64,000 nt of DNA from an uncultured Roseateles sp. (GTDB lineage Bacteria > Pseudomonadota > Gammaproteobacteria > Burkholderiales > Burkholderiaceae_C), in NCBI RefSeq assembly GCF_945956965.1, contig NZ_CAMFJS010000018.1, positions 1-64,000 on the forward strand, given 5' to 3'. Below, one piece after another: positions 35,812 through 44,513 of the stretch. The notes beneath the pieces were generated by a model. That model saw only the letters and a program-made list of their open reading frames with translations, was not told the origin of the DNA and ran no database searches. The position numbers and the translations under genes are program-made. Each line of letters starts with the position of its first letter. The stretch's first letter is position 1.

Positions 35812-36865
35812 GGCTTGCCTCCCGTGCGCTTCGGCGTGAATGCCATGCAGCGAGAAGGGCCGCCCAGAGCAGATAAAGCCCCAGAAACGCCAGCGCGGCG
35901 CCAATGGGCCAGTGGAAGAGCGGCAGGCGCTGCTGGGCTGACAGGGATTCGTGCGATTGCGTCTCTATCGCGTCCAACTCTTGGTAGATCGCCTGCAAGC
36001 CCACTCGGTCGGTGGCCAGGAAGGCGCGGCCTCCGGTGGCCTGGGCCCAGCTGCGCAGGCCGCCTAAGTCTGCCTCTTCACCGGCGCGCGCGTTCTTGGC
36101 GCCAATGGCGACCGTGTGCATGCGCACGCCATGCTGCGCGGCGATCTCGGCGGCTTTGGCCGGTGGCACGCGGCTACCGGTATCGCGGCCATCGGTCAGC
36201 AAGACCAGGGTGCGCTGAGGAGCTTTGGACTCGTCGAACACGCGCACGGCCAGGCCGATCGCGTCGCCGATCATGGTGCGTGTGCCGGCCATGCCGATGC
36301 GGGCCTCAGCCAAGAGCGTGCGCACGGCCGCATGGTCAAGAGTGAACGGCACTTGCACAAAAGGCTGTTGGCCGAAGACCAGCAGGCCAATGCGGTCGGC
36401 TTTGCGGCGCTCGAAAAACTCTTCGGTGACCTCGCGCACCACGCTCAGGCGGTCTTGGGGGCGGCCGTCTTGGTCTCGGAAATCGCTTGTCTTCATCGAG
36501 GGCGAGAGATCGACGGCGAGCAGCCAGTCGCGGCTGGGCTTGACCCGTGTGATGGGTGGCTCAAGCCACTGCGGTTGCATGGCGGCCAGCACCGCCGCCG
36601 TCCAAGCCAGGCCCAGCAATAGCCAGGCAAGCACACCGTGCGGCAGCACGACAGCGCCTGGCCGCGGCCGCTCGCCACTGCCCTGCACGGCCAGTGCGAA
36701 AAAGGGCACGCGCAAGGCCGTCAGATGGCTGCGGTACGGAGGCAGCAAGGGCACCAGCAAGAGCAAGGGCCACAGCCATGCCGCCCAGGGCAGGGCCCAT
36801 TCGACCTGGGCCAACAAACCCACCAGTTCAGACCAAGATGGCAGCTGCTGAAGGTCTAGCTTCAC
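35804..36865 (-). CDS. batA: VWA domain membrane protein BatA
   Basis: A 353-residue protein with membrane segments near residues 24-42 and 76-95, a VWA domain and a C-terminal helix near 325-345. The MIDAS is intact: DLSPS at 119-123, the later Thr in GMAGTRTMIGDAI and TDGRDTGS. VWA proteins bind partner proteins through the metal. With MoxR and DUF58 proteins it probably acts as an AAA+-dependent complex for folding or metal insertion into an envelope or secreted client. Confidence 0.88.
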   Translation of the reverse strand: MKLDLQQLPSWSELVGLLAQVEWALPWAAWLWPLLLLVPLLPPYRSHLTALRVPFFALAVQGSGERPRPGAVVLPHGVLAWLLLGLAWTAAVLAAMQPQWLEPPITRVKPSRDWLLAVDLSPSMKTSDFRDQDGRPQDRLSVVREVTEEFFERRKADRIGLLVFGQQPFVQVPFTLDHAAVRTLLAEARIGMAGTRTMIGDAIGLAVRVFDESKAPQRTLVLLTDGRDTGSRVPPAKAAEIAAQHGVRMHTVAIGAKNARAGEEADLGGLRSWAQATGGRAFLATDRVGLQAIYQELDAIETQSHESLSAQQRLPLFHWPIGAALAFLGLYLLWAALLAAWHSRRSAREASHV

Positions 36866-37437
36866 GGCTCAGCCTTTGGCACCCGGTGCTGCCGAATCCA
36901 GCGCTCGAGCAAGCTCAGCAAGGCCTCAAGCTCTTGCCAGTGCAGATCGGTGGCGGGCCGATAGGCCCAGTCCACCAGGCTGCGCCCGGCCCCTAGGCTG
37001 AAGGCCCGGGCTTCGCTGGGCAGGCTGCGGTCAAGCCAGTTCGCCCATGCCTCCCCCTGCAAAGACGCCACCGTCTCGCGCGGCGCATGCGCCAGGGCCA
37101 AGCGGCGCACCAACTCAGGCAGGCGCGCGGCGGCGGCGATTTGGGCGGCACTGGGGGCGGCACCGGGGGCGGCGCCTGTGCTCAGCAAGCCGCGCTTCAG
37201 TTCAGCCAATTCCGCCAATGCCAGGCGGCGATAGCGTCCGGCCCACCAGCGCTGCCCCGCGCGCCAGGCCAGCCACAGCAGCAGGGCGGCGAAAAGCGCA
37301 GCCACAACGGCCCAGCCCGGGGTTTGTGGCGACCAGGCCGGCGCAGTGGGTTCCAGCAAAGGGTGCAACTGGTCCAGCACGGCTTGTGCTTGGGCATCGG
37401 GCTGGCTGGCTGGGGACATGGGCGCTGCGGCGGGCAT
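36862..37437 (-). CDS. DUF4381 family membrane protein
   Basis: The 191-residue protein has a single transmembrane helix near residues 43-58 (VVAALFAALLLWLAW) followed by a basic RRLALAELAELKR helix, the usual DUF4381 arrangement, and a helical cytoplasmic domain with Trp-rich SLQGEAWANWLDRSLP. DUF4381 genes occur almost only in MoxR/Bat operons. Its stop overlaps the batA start. Confidence 0.82.
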   Translation of the reverse strand: MPAAAPMSPASQPDAQAQAVLDQLHPLLEPTAPAWSPQTPGWAVVAALFAALLLWLAWRAGQRWWAGRYRRLALAELAELKRGLLSTGAAPGAAPSAAQIAAAARLPELVRRLALAHAPRETVASLQGEAWANWLDRSLPSEARAFSLGAGRSLVDWAYRPATDLHWQELEALLSLLERWIRQHRVPKAEP

Positions 37438-37452
37438 GGGCGAGCAAGACCT

Positions 37453-38454
37453 TCAGCGACGGCGCCGCGTGCGCGGCGCACTGTCGAGCCCACGCGCCAG
37501 TTGCAGCAGCGCTGCTTGGCTAGAGAACAGGGGCAGTACCGCGCAACCCAACTCGGCGCGCAGTGCCATCAGGCTTTGCATGCGCGCGGCCGCAATGCTT
37601 GACAAGCGAGCCACCACATCCCGATCGGCATGGTCAATCGGCAACTGCCACCGGCCATCGCTGATAACGATGCGCGCGCCGGGCGTGGTGCTGTCAGGTT
37701 CATCCCAGATGGGCAGCAAGACCAAATCGTTATGCCGAGACAAGGCCAGCAAGCGCTTGCGCGTGGCCTCGCCCAGGCCGTCGAAGTCCGAGAACACGGC
37801 CACAACAGCCTCGCGCGGGGCGTAATGGGCCAGGCGCTCCAGCGCCGCATCCAACTGCTCGGGTTTGGCGGGCTCCGCCTTATCGGCTCGCAGGGCGCGG
37901 TTGCGCGCCGTCAGGCGCTCAAGCAGATGCAGCATGGCGCGGCGCCCACGCGCCGGTGGCATTTCGTCAAAGCCATCGTCCCCGATCAGCAGGCCGCCCA
38001 CGCGGTCACCACCTGAGAGAGAGCGCCAACCCCAAATCGCCGCGGCCTCTGCCGCCAGCACCGAGTGCATGGCGCCACGGCGGGCAAAAAACATGGAGAT
38101 GCGCTGGTCCACCACCAACCAGGTGGGGCGGTCGCGCTCTTCGGCGTAGACCCGCACCTGCGGGCGGCCCGTGCGGGCGCTGGCCCGCCAATCGATGGAG
38201 CGGGTGTCGTCACCGGGCTGATAGTTGCGCAACTCGATGAAGTCCAGCCCGCGCCCGCGCACCCGCGAACGGTGGCGCCCGGCCAGCAAGCTACGCGCAG
38301 AGGCCGTTTGCGGCGGCCAGCGCAGGCTGCGCGCCGCAAACTCCAGGCCGAGCAGTTGGCGCCACTCGACGTAAACGCCGGCTTCCGGTTCAGCAGGCTG
38401 AGCGGCCGCCGCGGCCTTGCTTGACCAGGGCCAAGACCAGGCTGCGGCAGTCAT
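37453..38454 (-). CDS. DUF58 domain protein
   Basis: A 333-residue DUF58 protein with the hallmark RGLDFIELRNYQPGDDTRSI then DWRASARTGRPQVRVYAEER, and a degenerate VWA-like core (TWLVVDQRISMFF; VVAVFSDFDGLGEA). Unlike many members it lacks obvious N-terminal membrane helices. DUF58 proteins are the standard partners of MoxR ATPases. It overlaps the moxR stop by four bases. Confidence 0.88.
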   Translation of the reverse strand: MTAAAWSWPWSSKAAAAAQPAEPEAGVYVEWRQLLGLEFAARSLRWPPQTASARSLLAGRHRSRVRGRGLDFIELRNYQPGDDTRSIDWRASARTGRPQVRVYAEERDRPTWLVVDQRISMFFARRGAMHSVLAAEAAAIWGWRSLSGGDRVGGLLIGDDGFDEMPPARGRRAMLHLLERLTARNRALRADKAEPAKPEQLDAALERLAHYAPREAVVAVFSDFDGLGEATRKRLLALSRHNDLVLLPIWDEPDSTTPGARIVISDGRWQLPIDHADRDVVARLSSIAAARMQSLMALRAELGCAVLPLFSSQAALLQLARGLDSAPRTRRRR

Positions 38455-39470
38455 GGCGCGGCGACAAGGGCTTCAATGCGGTCGATCACCTGATCGGCGC
38501 TGATGCCTGCGGCAAGGGCCTCATGGCTGAGCATCAGGCGATGGCGCAAGCAGGCGTGCAGCACGGCCCGCACATTGTCCGGCCCGACAAAATCACGCCC
38601 TTGCAACCAGGCATGGGCGCGTGCGCAGCGGTCCAGGGCGATGCTGCCGCGGGGGCTGGCGCCGACCTCAATCCAGCGGGCCAAGTCTTCACCGGCGGCC
38701 TCAGGTTCGCGAGTGGCTTGCACCAAATCGACGATGTACTGCTCCACCGCAGGCGCGATGTGCATGGCGTGCACGGCGCGGCGCGCATCGCCCAAGCCGA
38801 GAAGCACCTCGCTGGGCGCGGCGGTATCGGTGGGGCTCGCTTCCTTGGGCTTCGATGCTTGGCTTGGGCTTTCGAGCGCTGCGCCTTCTTCGCGCCGCAC
38901 CAGCCGCAGAATGTCCAGTTCGGCCTCGCGCCCCGCATAGCCGATCACCACCTTCATCAGGAAGCGGTCGGTTTGCGCCTCGGGCAGCGGGTAGGTGCCT
39001 TCCTGCTCGATCGGGTTTTGCGTGGCCATGACCAGGAAGGGCTTGGGCAAGGCTCGGGTTTGGCCGGCGACGGTCACCTGCCTTTCCTCCATCGCCTCCA
39101 GTAGCGCCGACTGCACCTTGGCTGGCGCGCGGTTGATTTCATCGGCCAGCACCAGGGGCGCGAAGATCGGCCCGGGCTGGAAGACGAAACGCCCGCCCTC
39201 GGGCCCGTCTTGGTGGTAGATCTCCGCACCGATCAAATCGGACGGCAGCAGGTCGGGCGTGAACTGGACGCGCGCCAGGCGCGCATTGAGTTCGCGCCCG
39301 AGCGCCTTGATCGCTCGCGTCTTAGCCAGGCCCGGCAAACCTTCGAGCAGCACATGCCCATCGGCCAGTAGCGCGATGAGCAAGGCCTCGATGACGGCCG
39401 GCTGACCGATGACAGCTTCGCCCAGTCGCTCGCGCAGCTGGGCGAAGGCCGCCTTGGCGTCCTGGCTCAA
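38451..39470 (-). CDS. MoxR family AAA+ ATPase
   Basis: The 339-residue AAA+ ATPase has Walker A GLPGLAKT at 44-51, Walker B LVLADEINRAPAKVQSALLE, a sensor 1 MATQNPIEQEGTYPLPEAQ and arginine-finger region DRFLMKVVIGY. The Asp-x-Glu of Walker B is complete, so ATP hydrolysis is expected. MoxR ATPases act as chaperones for metalloenzyme or complex maturation. Its ATG overlaps the stop of the sulfatase gene by four bases, tying the Bat system to the sulfatase. Confidence 0.93.
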   Translation of the reverse strand: MSQDAKAAFAQLRERLGEAVIGQPAVIEALLIALLADGHVLLEGLPGLAKTRAIKALGRELNARLARVQFTPDLLPSDLIGAEIYHQDGPEGGRFVFQPGPIFAPLVLADEINRAPAKVQSALLEAMEERQVTVAGQTRALPKPFLVMATQNPIEQEGTYPLPEAQTDRFLMKVVIGYAGREAELDILRLVRREEGAALESPSQASKPKEASPTDTAAPSEVLLGLGDARRAVHAMHIAPAVEQYIVDLVQATREPEAAGEDLARWIEVGASPRGSIALDRCARAHAWLQGRDFVGPDNVRAVLHACLRHRLMLSHEALAAGISADQVIDRIEALVAAP

Positions 39471-41020
39471 TCCAGACCTCGCACATCACCCATGCGCAGC
39501 GAACCGCTCTTCTGGCGCGGCTTGCATTCCTGGAAGGTCGCCATATGCGCGTTCACCACGTCCTGGATCTGGCCGCCCAGCGCCACGCCCATCTTGTTGG
39601 CCAGGTCATTGCTCTTCTGGCCGCCATGGCGCTCGAAGGGGTCCATGCGCAGATTGAAGACCAGGGAGCTGGGCTTGTGGTAGTCGAAGAAGCCCTCGCG
39701 GGTCTGGAAGTGCGACTTCCAGGGGCCCACGCGCACCGCGGTCATATTGGCTTCGTCGTAGTAGATGACGGAGTTGCGGGCCGAGGGGGCCTCCGAGGTC
39801 CAGTGGGCGAGGTTGTCCACGCCGTCGATGCAGACCTTGTCGCGGGCCTTGAGCTTGCCGCGCACATCGCCGTAGCCGGCCGCGGCGGCCAGGGTGGTGA
39901 ACATGTCCTCATGGGTCTGGATGCCGTTGGACACCTTGCCCTTGGGAATCTTGGCCGGCCAGCGCACCAGCATGGGCACGCGCACGCCGCCCTCCCAGGT
40001 GCTGGCCTTCTCGCCGCGGAAAGGCGTGGAGCCCGCATCCGGCCACCAGGACACCATGGCGCCGTTGTCGGTGGTGTAGACCACGATGGTGTTCTCGGCG
40101 ATCTTCAGATCGTCCAGATGCTTGAGCAACTGGCCGACATGACCGTCATGCTCCATCAGGCCGTTGCCGTAGATGTCGAATTCGCTGGAGATATCGCTGG
40201 CCAGATTGCGCGAACCGGGCTTCAGATGGGTGTAGAGGTGCATGCGGCTGGGGTTGAACCAAGCCAGGAAGGGCTGCTTGGCCTGGTTCGCATTGCTGAT
40301 GAACTTCTTGGTGCGATCCAGGAACTCCTCGTCCACCGTCTCCATGCGCTGCGTGGTCAGCGGGCCGGTGTCCTTGACCTTTTGCTTGCCGACCTTGCCG
40401 AAGCGTGGATCGACGGTGGCATCGTCTTCCTGTGTGGCCACGGAATCGAGCACGCCGCGCGGACGATAGCGTTGGTTGAAACCGGGGTCCTTGCTCCACA
40501 TGCGCAGCTCGGGCTCTTCCTCGGCATTCAGGTGGTAGAGGTTGCCGTAGAACTCATCGAAACCATTGACGGTGGGCAGGTGATTGTTGCGGTCGCCCAG
40601 GTGGTTCTTGCCGAACTGACCAGTGCGATAGCCCAGTTCCTTCAGCACCTTGCCCAGGGTGGGGTCACGCTGGTCAATGCCCACGGGCGAGCCCGGCAGG
40701 CCCACCGTGGTCAAGCCGGTGCGAATCGGCATTTGGCCGGTGATGAAGGCCGCGCGGCCGGCGGTGGAACTCGGGTGGGCATAGTGGTCGGTGAAGAGGA
40801 TGCCCTCGCGCGCGATGCGGTCGATATTGGGTGTGGGGACCATCATGCCGTGGCTGTAGGCGCCCACGTTCCAGTAGCCCACGTCGTCGGCCATGATGAC
40901 CAGAATATTCGGACGTTGCGCAGTCTGTGCCTGGGCAGGCAGGGCGGCAATGCCAACCATGGCGGCGGCGACGGACGCGGTCAGCGTCGTGCGGCGCCAT
41001 TGGAAACGATTCGAGTTCAT
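39467..41020 (-). CDS. Ser-type arylsulfatase, secreted
   Basis: A 517-residue sulfatase exported by the signal MNSNRFQWRRTTLTASVAAA (cleavage near PAQAQ, residue 32). Metal ligands are in IMADDVGYWN (Asp45, Asp46). The formylglycine site is HPSSTAGRAAFITG: Ser85-x-Ala-x-Arg89, a Ser-type motif that is oxidised by an anaerobic-type radical-SAM maturase. FDIYGNGLMEHDGHVGQLL and TTDNGAM supply further active-site residues. The N-terminal RR pair could support Tat export. The maturase gene lies 49 bases upstream. The sulfate ester substrate is unknown. Confidence 0.92.
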   Translation of the reverse strand: MNSNRFQWRRTTLTASVAAAMVGIAALPAQAQTAQRPNILVIMADDVGYWNVGAYSHGMMVPTPNIDRIAREGILFTDHYAHPSSTAGRAAFITGQMPIRTGLTTVGLPGSPVGIDQRDPTLGKVLKELGYRTGQFGKNHLGDRNNHLPTVNGFDEFYGNLYHLNAEEEPELRMWSKDPGFNQRYRPRGVLDSVATQEDDATVDPRFGKVGKQKVKDTGPLTTQRMETVDEEFLDRTKKFISNANQAKQPFLAWFNPSRMHLYTHLKPGSRNLASDISSEFDIYGNGLMEHDGHVGQLLKHLDDLKIAENTIVVYTTDNGAMVSWWPDAGSTPFRGEKASTWEGGVRVPMLVRWPAKIPKGKVSNGIQTHEDMFTTLAAAAGYGDVRGKLKARDKVCIDGVDNLAHWTSEAPSARNSVIYYDEANMTAVRVGPWKSHFQTREGFFDYHKPSSLVFNLRMDPFERHGGQKSNDLANKMGVALGGQIQDVVNAHMATFQECKPRQKSGSLRMGDVRGLD

Positions 41021-41069
41021 GCCGAAATCTCCTTAGTGTGGTTGAGTGAGTGGTGAGGGGCTAAACGCC

Positions 41070-42314
41070 TCAGCGACCGAGGCGCTGGCGGATGAGGGGC
41101 ATGTCTTGCTGAACCTGCGCATAAAAGCGCTGCAAGCCTTCGCAAAGATAGTTCAGCCCAGCGTCGCCCGCGGGCGTGCGGAGCAATCGGTTCTTGGGGC
41201 ATTCACCCCAGCACAAGGGCAGTTGTGGGCAGCTGCGGCAGTGGGCCGGCAGGCTGTCGCGTTTGGCCAGCCCGAAAGCAATCTGCTGCTTTGAAAACGC
41301 CAGATCACCTTCGTGCGTGTCGCGGATATTGCCGAGCTTGTATTCGGGGTAGACAAAGTGGTCGCAGCTGTAGAGGCTGCCGTCATGCTCCAAGGCCATG
41401 GCCTTGCCGCAGATGGGCCCGGAGGTGCACATTTGCGCGGGATAGCCGAGCGACTGCGCCACCGCGCTTTCGAACACATTGACATGCACCCGTCCGAAAT
41501 CGTGGGCCAACCAGTGGGCCCAAAGCGTGCACAAGAATTCGCCGTAATCGCGTGCATCAACTGACCAGTCCGTGACGATGGACAGCGGGTGATCCGGCCG
41601 GCTGCGCGGGTGGCCGAGCACCGGTGCCGTGGCTGCATCTAAGTCGGGCCCTTGCTGCTTGAAGGTGCGCGGCTCCACGCAAGGGGTGAACTGCACGCGG
41701 TAGCTGCCCTTCACGCTGGTCAACACACGCCAGACTTCCAGCGGCTGCTTCGCCACCTCACGGTTGACCACGCACAGCAGCGCAAAAGGCACCTCATGCT
41801 GCGCCAGCAAGGCCGCGGCTTGAATCACTTTGTCAAAGGTGGGGGTGCCGCCCTTGGTGGGGCGGAATTTGTCGTGCAAGTCACGCGGCCCGTCCAGGCT
41901 CAGGCCAACATGGAAGCCATGCTGTTTCAGGAAGCGCGCCCACTCCTCATTCAGCAGCACGCCATTGGTCTGCAAGTCGTTTTCGATGCGCTGACCGGGT
42001 TTGCGATGCTTGGCTTGCAGCGACACGATTTTCTCGAAGAATGCCAGGCCCACGACTGTGGGCTCGCCACCCTGCCACGAAAAAACAACCTCATCCCCCG
42101 TCTGCGCTTCGATGTACTGCTGAATATGCAGTTCAAGCAAATCCGCCGCCATGCGCGCATTGGCCTCATGGCCCAGCAACTCCGTCTTGTGCAGGTAGAA
42201 GCAGTAGGGGCAGTCCAGATTGCACAGCGCACCGGCCGGCTTGATCATCGTATGGAAGCGGTAGGCCCGACCGGCAGGCAGGGGCGGGAGCTGGCACTGC
42301 GGGCCTGCCTTCAT
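41070..42314 (-). CDS. Anaerobic sulfatase-maturating enzyme (radical SAM)
   Basis: The 414-residue enzyme converts the active-site Ser or Cys of sulfatases to formylglycine. The radical-SAM cluster motif CNLDCPYC is at residues 31-38, the substrate-specific WQGGEPTVVGL near 85, and the SPASM cysteines are in CTSGPICGKA, LYSCDHFVYPEY and CRSCPQLPLCWGECPKNR. These bind the two auxiliary clusters. The start at MKAGPQCQL was preferred because further upstream the frame overlaps the preceding gene. It sits beside the Ser-type sulfatase, its likely substrate. Confidence 0.94.
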   Translation of the reverse strand: MKAGPQCQLPPLPAGRAYRFHTMIKPAGALCNLDCPYCFYLHKTELLGHEANARMAADLLELHIQQYIEAQTGDEVVFSWQGGEPTVVGLAFFEKIVSLQAKHRKPGQRIENDLQTNGVLLNEEWARFLKQHGFHVGLSLDGPRDLHDKFRPTKGGTPTFDKVIQAAALLAQHEVPFALLCVVNREVAKQPLEVWRVLTSVKGSYRVQFTPCVEPRTFKQQGPDLDAATAPVLGHPRSRPDHPLSIVTDWSVDARDYGEFLCTLWAHWLAHDFGRVHVNVFESAVAQSLGYPAQMCTSGPICGKAMALEHDGSLYSCDHFVYPEYKLGNIRDTHEGDLAFSKQQIAFGLAKRDSLPAHCRSCPQLPLCWGECPKNRLLRTPAGDAGLNYLCEGLQRFYAQVQQDMPLIRQRLGR

Positions 42315-42330
42315 GGTGGAATGCTCGAGA

Positions 42331-42885
42331 TCAGCCACGGGCCCACACCTGCACATTGGCGCGTTCGCGAGCGCCGATCGGCGTCTTGTGCCAGAACACG
42401 ATGCGGTCGATGAAACGCTTTTCACCGGGCAGGTCAATGATGCGGGTTGCGCCGCCGCGTTCGATGTACTGCCTCACCTCGATGTCGCGCCATTGGCCGT
42501 TGCGGAACTGGATGCGCAGGCGCAGCATCTCCACCCGCGCATTGAACACGCGCAGGCGAATCGCCGAGAAAGCGCGATCGGCACGGACGCGAATTTCATC
42601 CCGGTCCACCGAGCGCCTGGCCTGCACTTGGCCAATCATGCGCCAGCCGCGGCCGGGCTTGCCGCCGATGCGGAAACCATCCTCGTCCGGGTCGGCGTGC
42701 GAGGTGATTGGGGCCGCGCCAAGCACTGTGCCCATCGCGCCCGCGATCAGCCATGCCCCCATACGGCGGCGCGTTTCATCAGCGCTAGCGACCGCTGCAG
42801 CGGCGCCAATCTGGCCAATGGCGACTGGCCCGGTCACTCGCTGCGTGGATGCCAAGGTGGGCGAGGCACTTCTGATTGGGGTCAT
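42331..42885 (-). CDS. Secreted hypothetical protein, DUF2541-like
   Basis: The protein of up to 184 residues has a late hydrophobic signal (MGAWLIAGAMGTVLGAAPIT) preceded by TRRR, which may be a Tat signal; the true start could be the internal ATG at about residue 42. The mature domain of about 115 residues (AIRLRVFNARVEMLRLRIQF; RIIDLPGEKRFIDRIVFWHK) is beta-rich and resembles DUF2541-type proteins; this assignment is by eye. It ends 16 bases before the sulfatase maturase gene. Confidence 0.6.
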   Translation of the reverse strand: MTPIRSASPTLASTQRVTGPVAIGQIGAAAAVASADETRRRMGAWLIAGAMGTVLGAAPITSHADPDEDGFRIGGKPGRGWRMIGQVQARRSVDRDEIRVRADRAFSAIRLRVFNARVEMLRLRIQFRNGQWRDIEVRQYIERGGATRIIDLPGEKRFIDRIVFWHKTPIGARERANVQVWARG

Positions 42886-43070
42886 GGTGTTTGGGTCCTT
42901 TGCTAAGTTGGCTCAATCAACTCAGCAAGTGCAGGCAAGGCCGACTTTTGCAATCAATGTTATGTGTTTGATCTGTTGCAGCATGAACCGATGGCTCAGC
43001 AAGACTTGGGCCGTGTAAATATCAAGTGAGCTGAGTCTTGGGGCGCTGCAACCGTGACCATGAACCTGGA

Positions 43071-44513
43071 TCAGAAGTTGGCCGTGAGACCGACGCCGAA
43101 GGTGGTCCACGCCTGCGTGCCCTGCGGTGCCGTTGCTTTGAGGCCGGCGCCGGGCGTGTTGCGGGCGAGGAATGTGCTTGCAATCAATTTCGGGTTGAAC
43201 ACGTGGACATACTGCAGATACAGCTCAGTCGAGAGCTTGGCCTCGGGGACGCCGACAAGCAGGCCGTTCTCGCTGAAGCGCACGCCTTGGCCGAACTGAA
43301 CCGGGCTGTTGAGTTGATCAACGGATGCGCTGACGCGCTGGAATTGAATGATGTCGCTGGGCGAGAGGTAGGCGTCGATGATGAAGCGCTGCGCTCGCAG
43401 ATTGGCGTTCAGCCAAGAGTAGGCACCGTTAGCGCCGAACCACCAGTTCTCCAGCCCGTTGCCCCAGAACATGGGGTCGAAACGCTCGTAGGTCGAGGTG
43501 CCCGGCTTGTCGCCAGAAAAACGCGCCACGTGGTAGCTGAACTTGGGTGCAAAGGGCAAGGTCTGTCCCCACCAACTCGCGCCTACCAGCCAGGCATTGG
43601 CTTTCATCGGGTCGCGCTGACCGTTGGCCCGCGTGATGTCATTGCGCTGCTGCGCAAACTCCCCGCGCACGCCAAAAGTTGGCAGCCCGGGCACGAAGCC
43701 GGTGAAATCGGCCCAGCCGTGCCAGGTGGCAAGGCCCTCGCGGCCTTTCTCAATGAAAACCAGCGGCGCCAAGTTGCCTGGGTAGATGGCTTGCGAGCGC
43801 GGCACATTGAACCAAGACAGGCCCGCTTTACCGACTTGTGGGCGTGCCCATTCCAGTGCGAGGCCTCGTACTCGGGTGTCCGTCCGGGCCTCGGGGACTT
43901 CATCGGGTTCCAGCAAGAAAGCCGTGCCGGTGAATTCGCTCGCACTGGCACGTGCAATCACGCTGCGCGCCCAAGTCTTGCGTTGGGTTGAAGCACCGCC
44001 GCCCCATGAGTAGCCGTTGCCGGAGCCGGCGGTCAGCAGCATGCCGGTGCCCAGCGTGAAGGGTTGGCGGCCTAGCGACAGGTCATAGCCCCAATCGCCA
44101 GACTTGCCCCGCAGACCGATCATGGTCGCGTCGAAGCGAACCGTGCCCTGATTTTTGTAGTCAAAGGCATCCGCGCCCAGGGTTTTCGTGCCACCCACCG
44201 ACACTGTGCCGTAGGCCTCAACACCCCCGCCGAGCTTGAATGCGCCATTGAGCTTGGGACGGACCCAGAGCTCGGCAAAACTGCGGTCCTTGTCGAATGT
44301 GGGCGCAGAAGTGCTGGAAAGATTCCACCAAGTGCCTTGCATCGAGTAGTAGGCGCTGTAGGTGTCCATGCCTGCGTCCAGGGAAAGGTCGCCGGATTGC
44401 CAGGACCATGCGGCTTGCGGCTTGTCCTGCGCGCACACAGTTCCAAAGGCGACCGTAGTTGCGATCATGCACAGAGTTTTGGCAAGGGGGCTGGGTGAGG
44501 GCAAGGTCTGCAT
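43071..44513 (-). CDS. Outer-membrane porin-like beta-barrel protein
   Basis: The 480-residue protein has a signal peptide ending GTVCAQD near residue 29 and an alternating strand pattern throughout (AELWVRPKLNGAFKLGGGVE; WGYDLSLGRQPFTLGTG), ending FGVGLTANF with a terminal Phe, as expected of a barrel inserted by BAM. The fold resembles alginate-export or carbohydrate porin families. Placed upstream of the sulfatase genes, it may pass the sulfated substrate; that is inference. 185 bases separate it from the next gene. Confidence 0.68.
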   Translation of the reverse strand: MQTLPSPSPLAKTLCMIATTVAFGTVCAQDKPQAAWSWQSGDLSLDAGMDTYSAYYSMQGTWWNLSSTSAPTFDKDRSFAELWVRPKLNGAFKLGGGVEAYGTVSVGGTKTLGADAFDYKNQGTVRFDATMIGLRGKSGDWGYDLSLGRQPFTLGTGMLLTAGSGNGYSWGGGASTQRKTWARSVIARASASEFTGTAFLLEPDEVPEARTDTRVRGLALEWARPQVGKAGLSWFNVPRSQAIYPGNLAPLVFIEKGREGLATWHGWADFTGFVPGLPTFGVRGEFAQQRNDITRANGQRDPMKANAWLVGASWWGQTLPFAPKFSYHVARFSGDKPGTSTYERFDPMFWGNGLENWWFGANGAYSWLNANLRAQRFIIDAYLSPSDIIQFQRVSASVDQLNSPVQFGQGVRFSENGLLVGVPEAKLSTELYLQYVHVFNPKLIASTFLARNTPGAGLKATAPQGTQAWTTFGVGLTANF

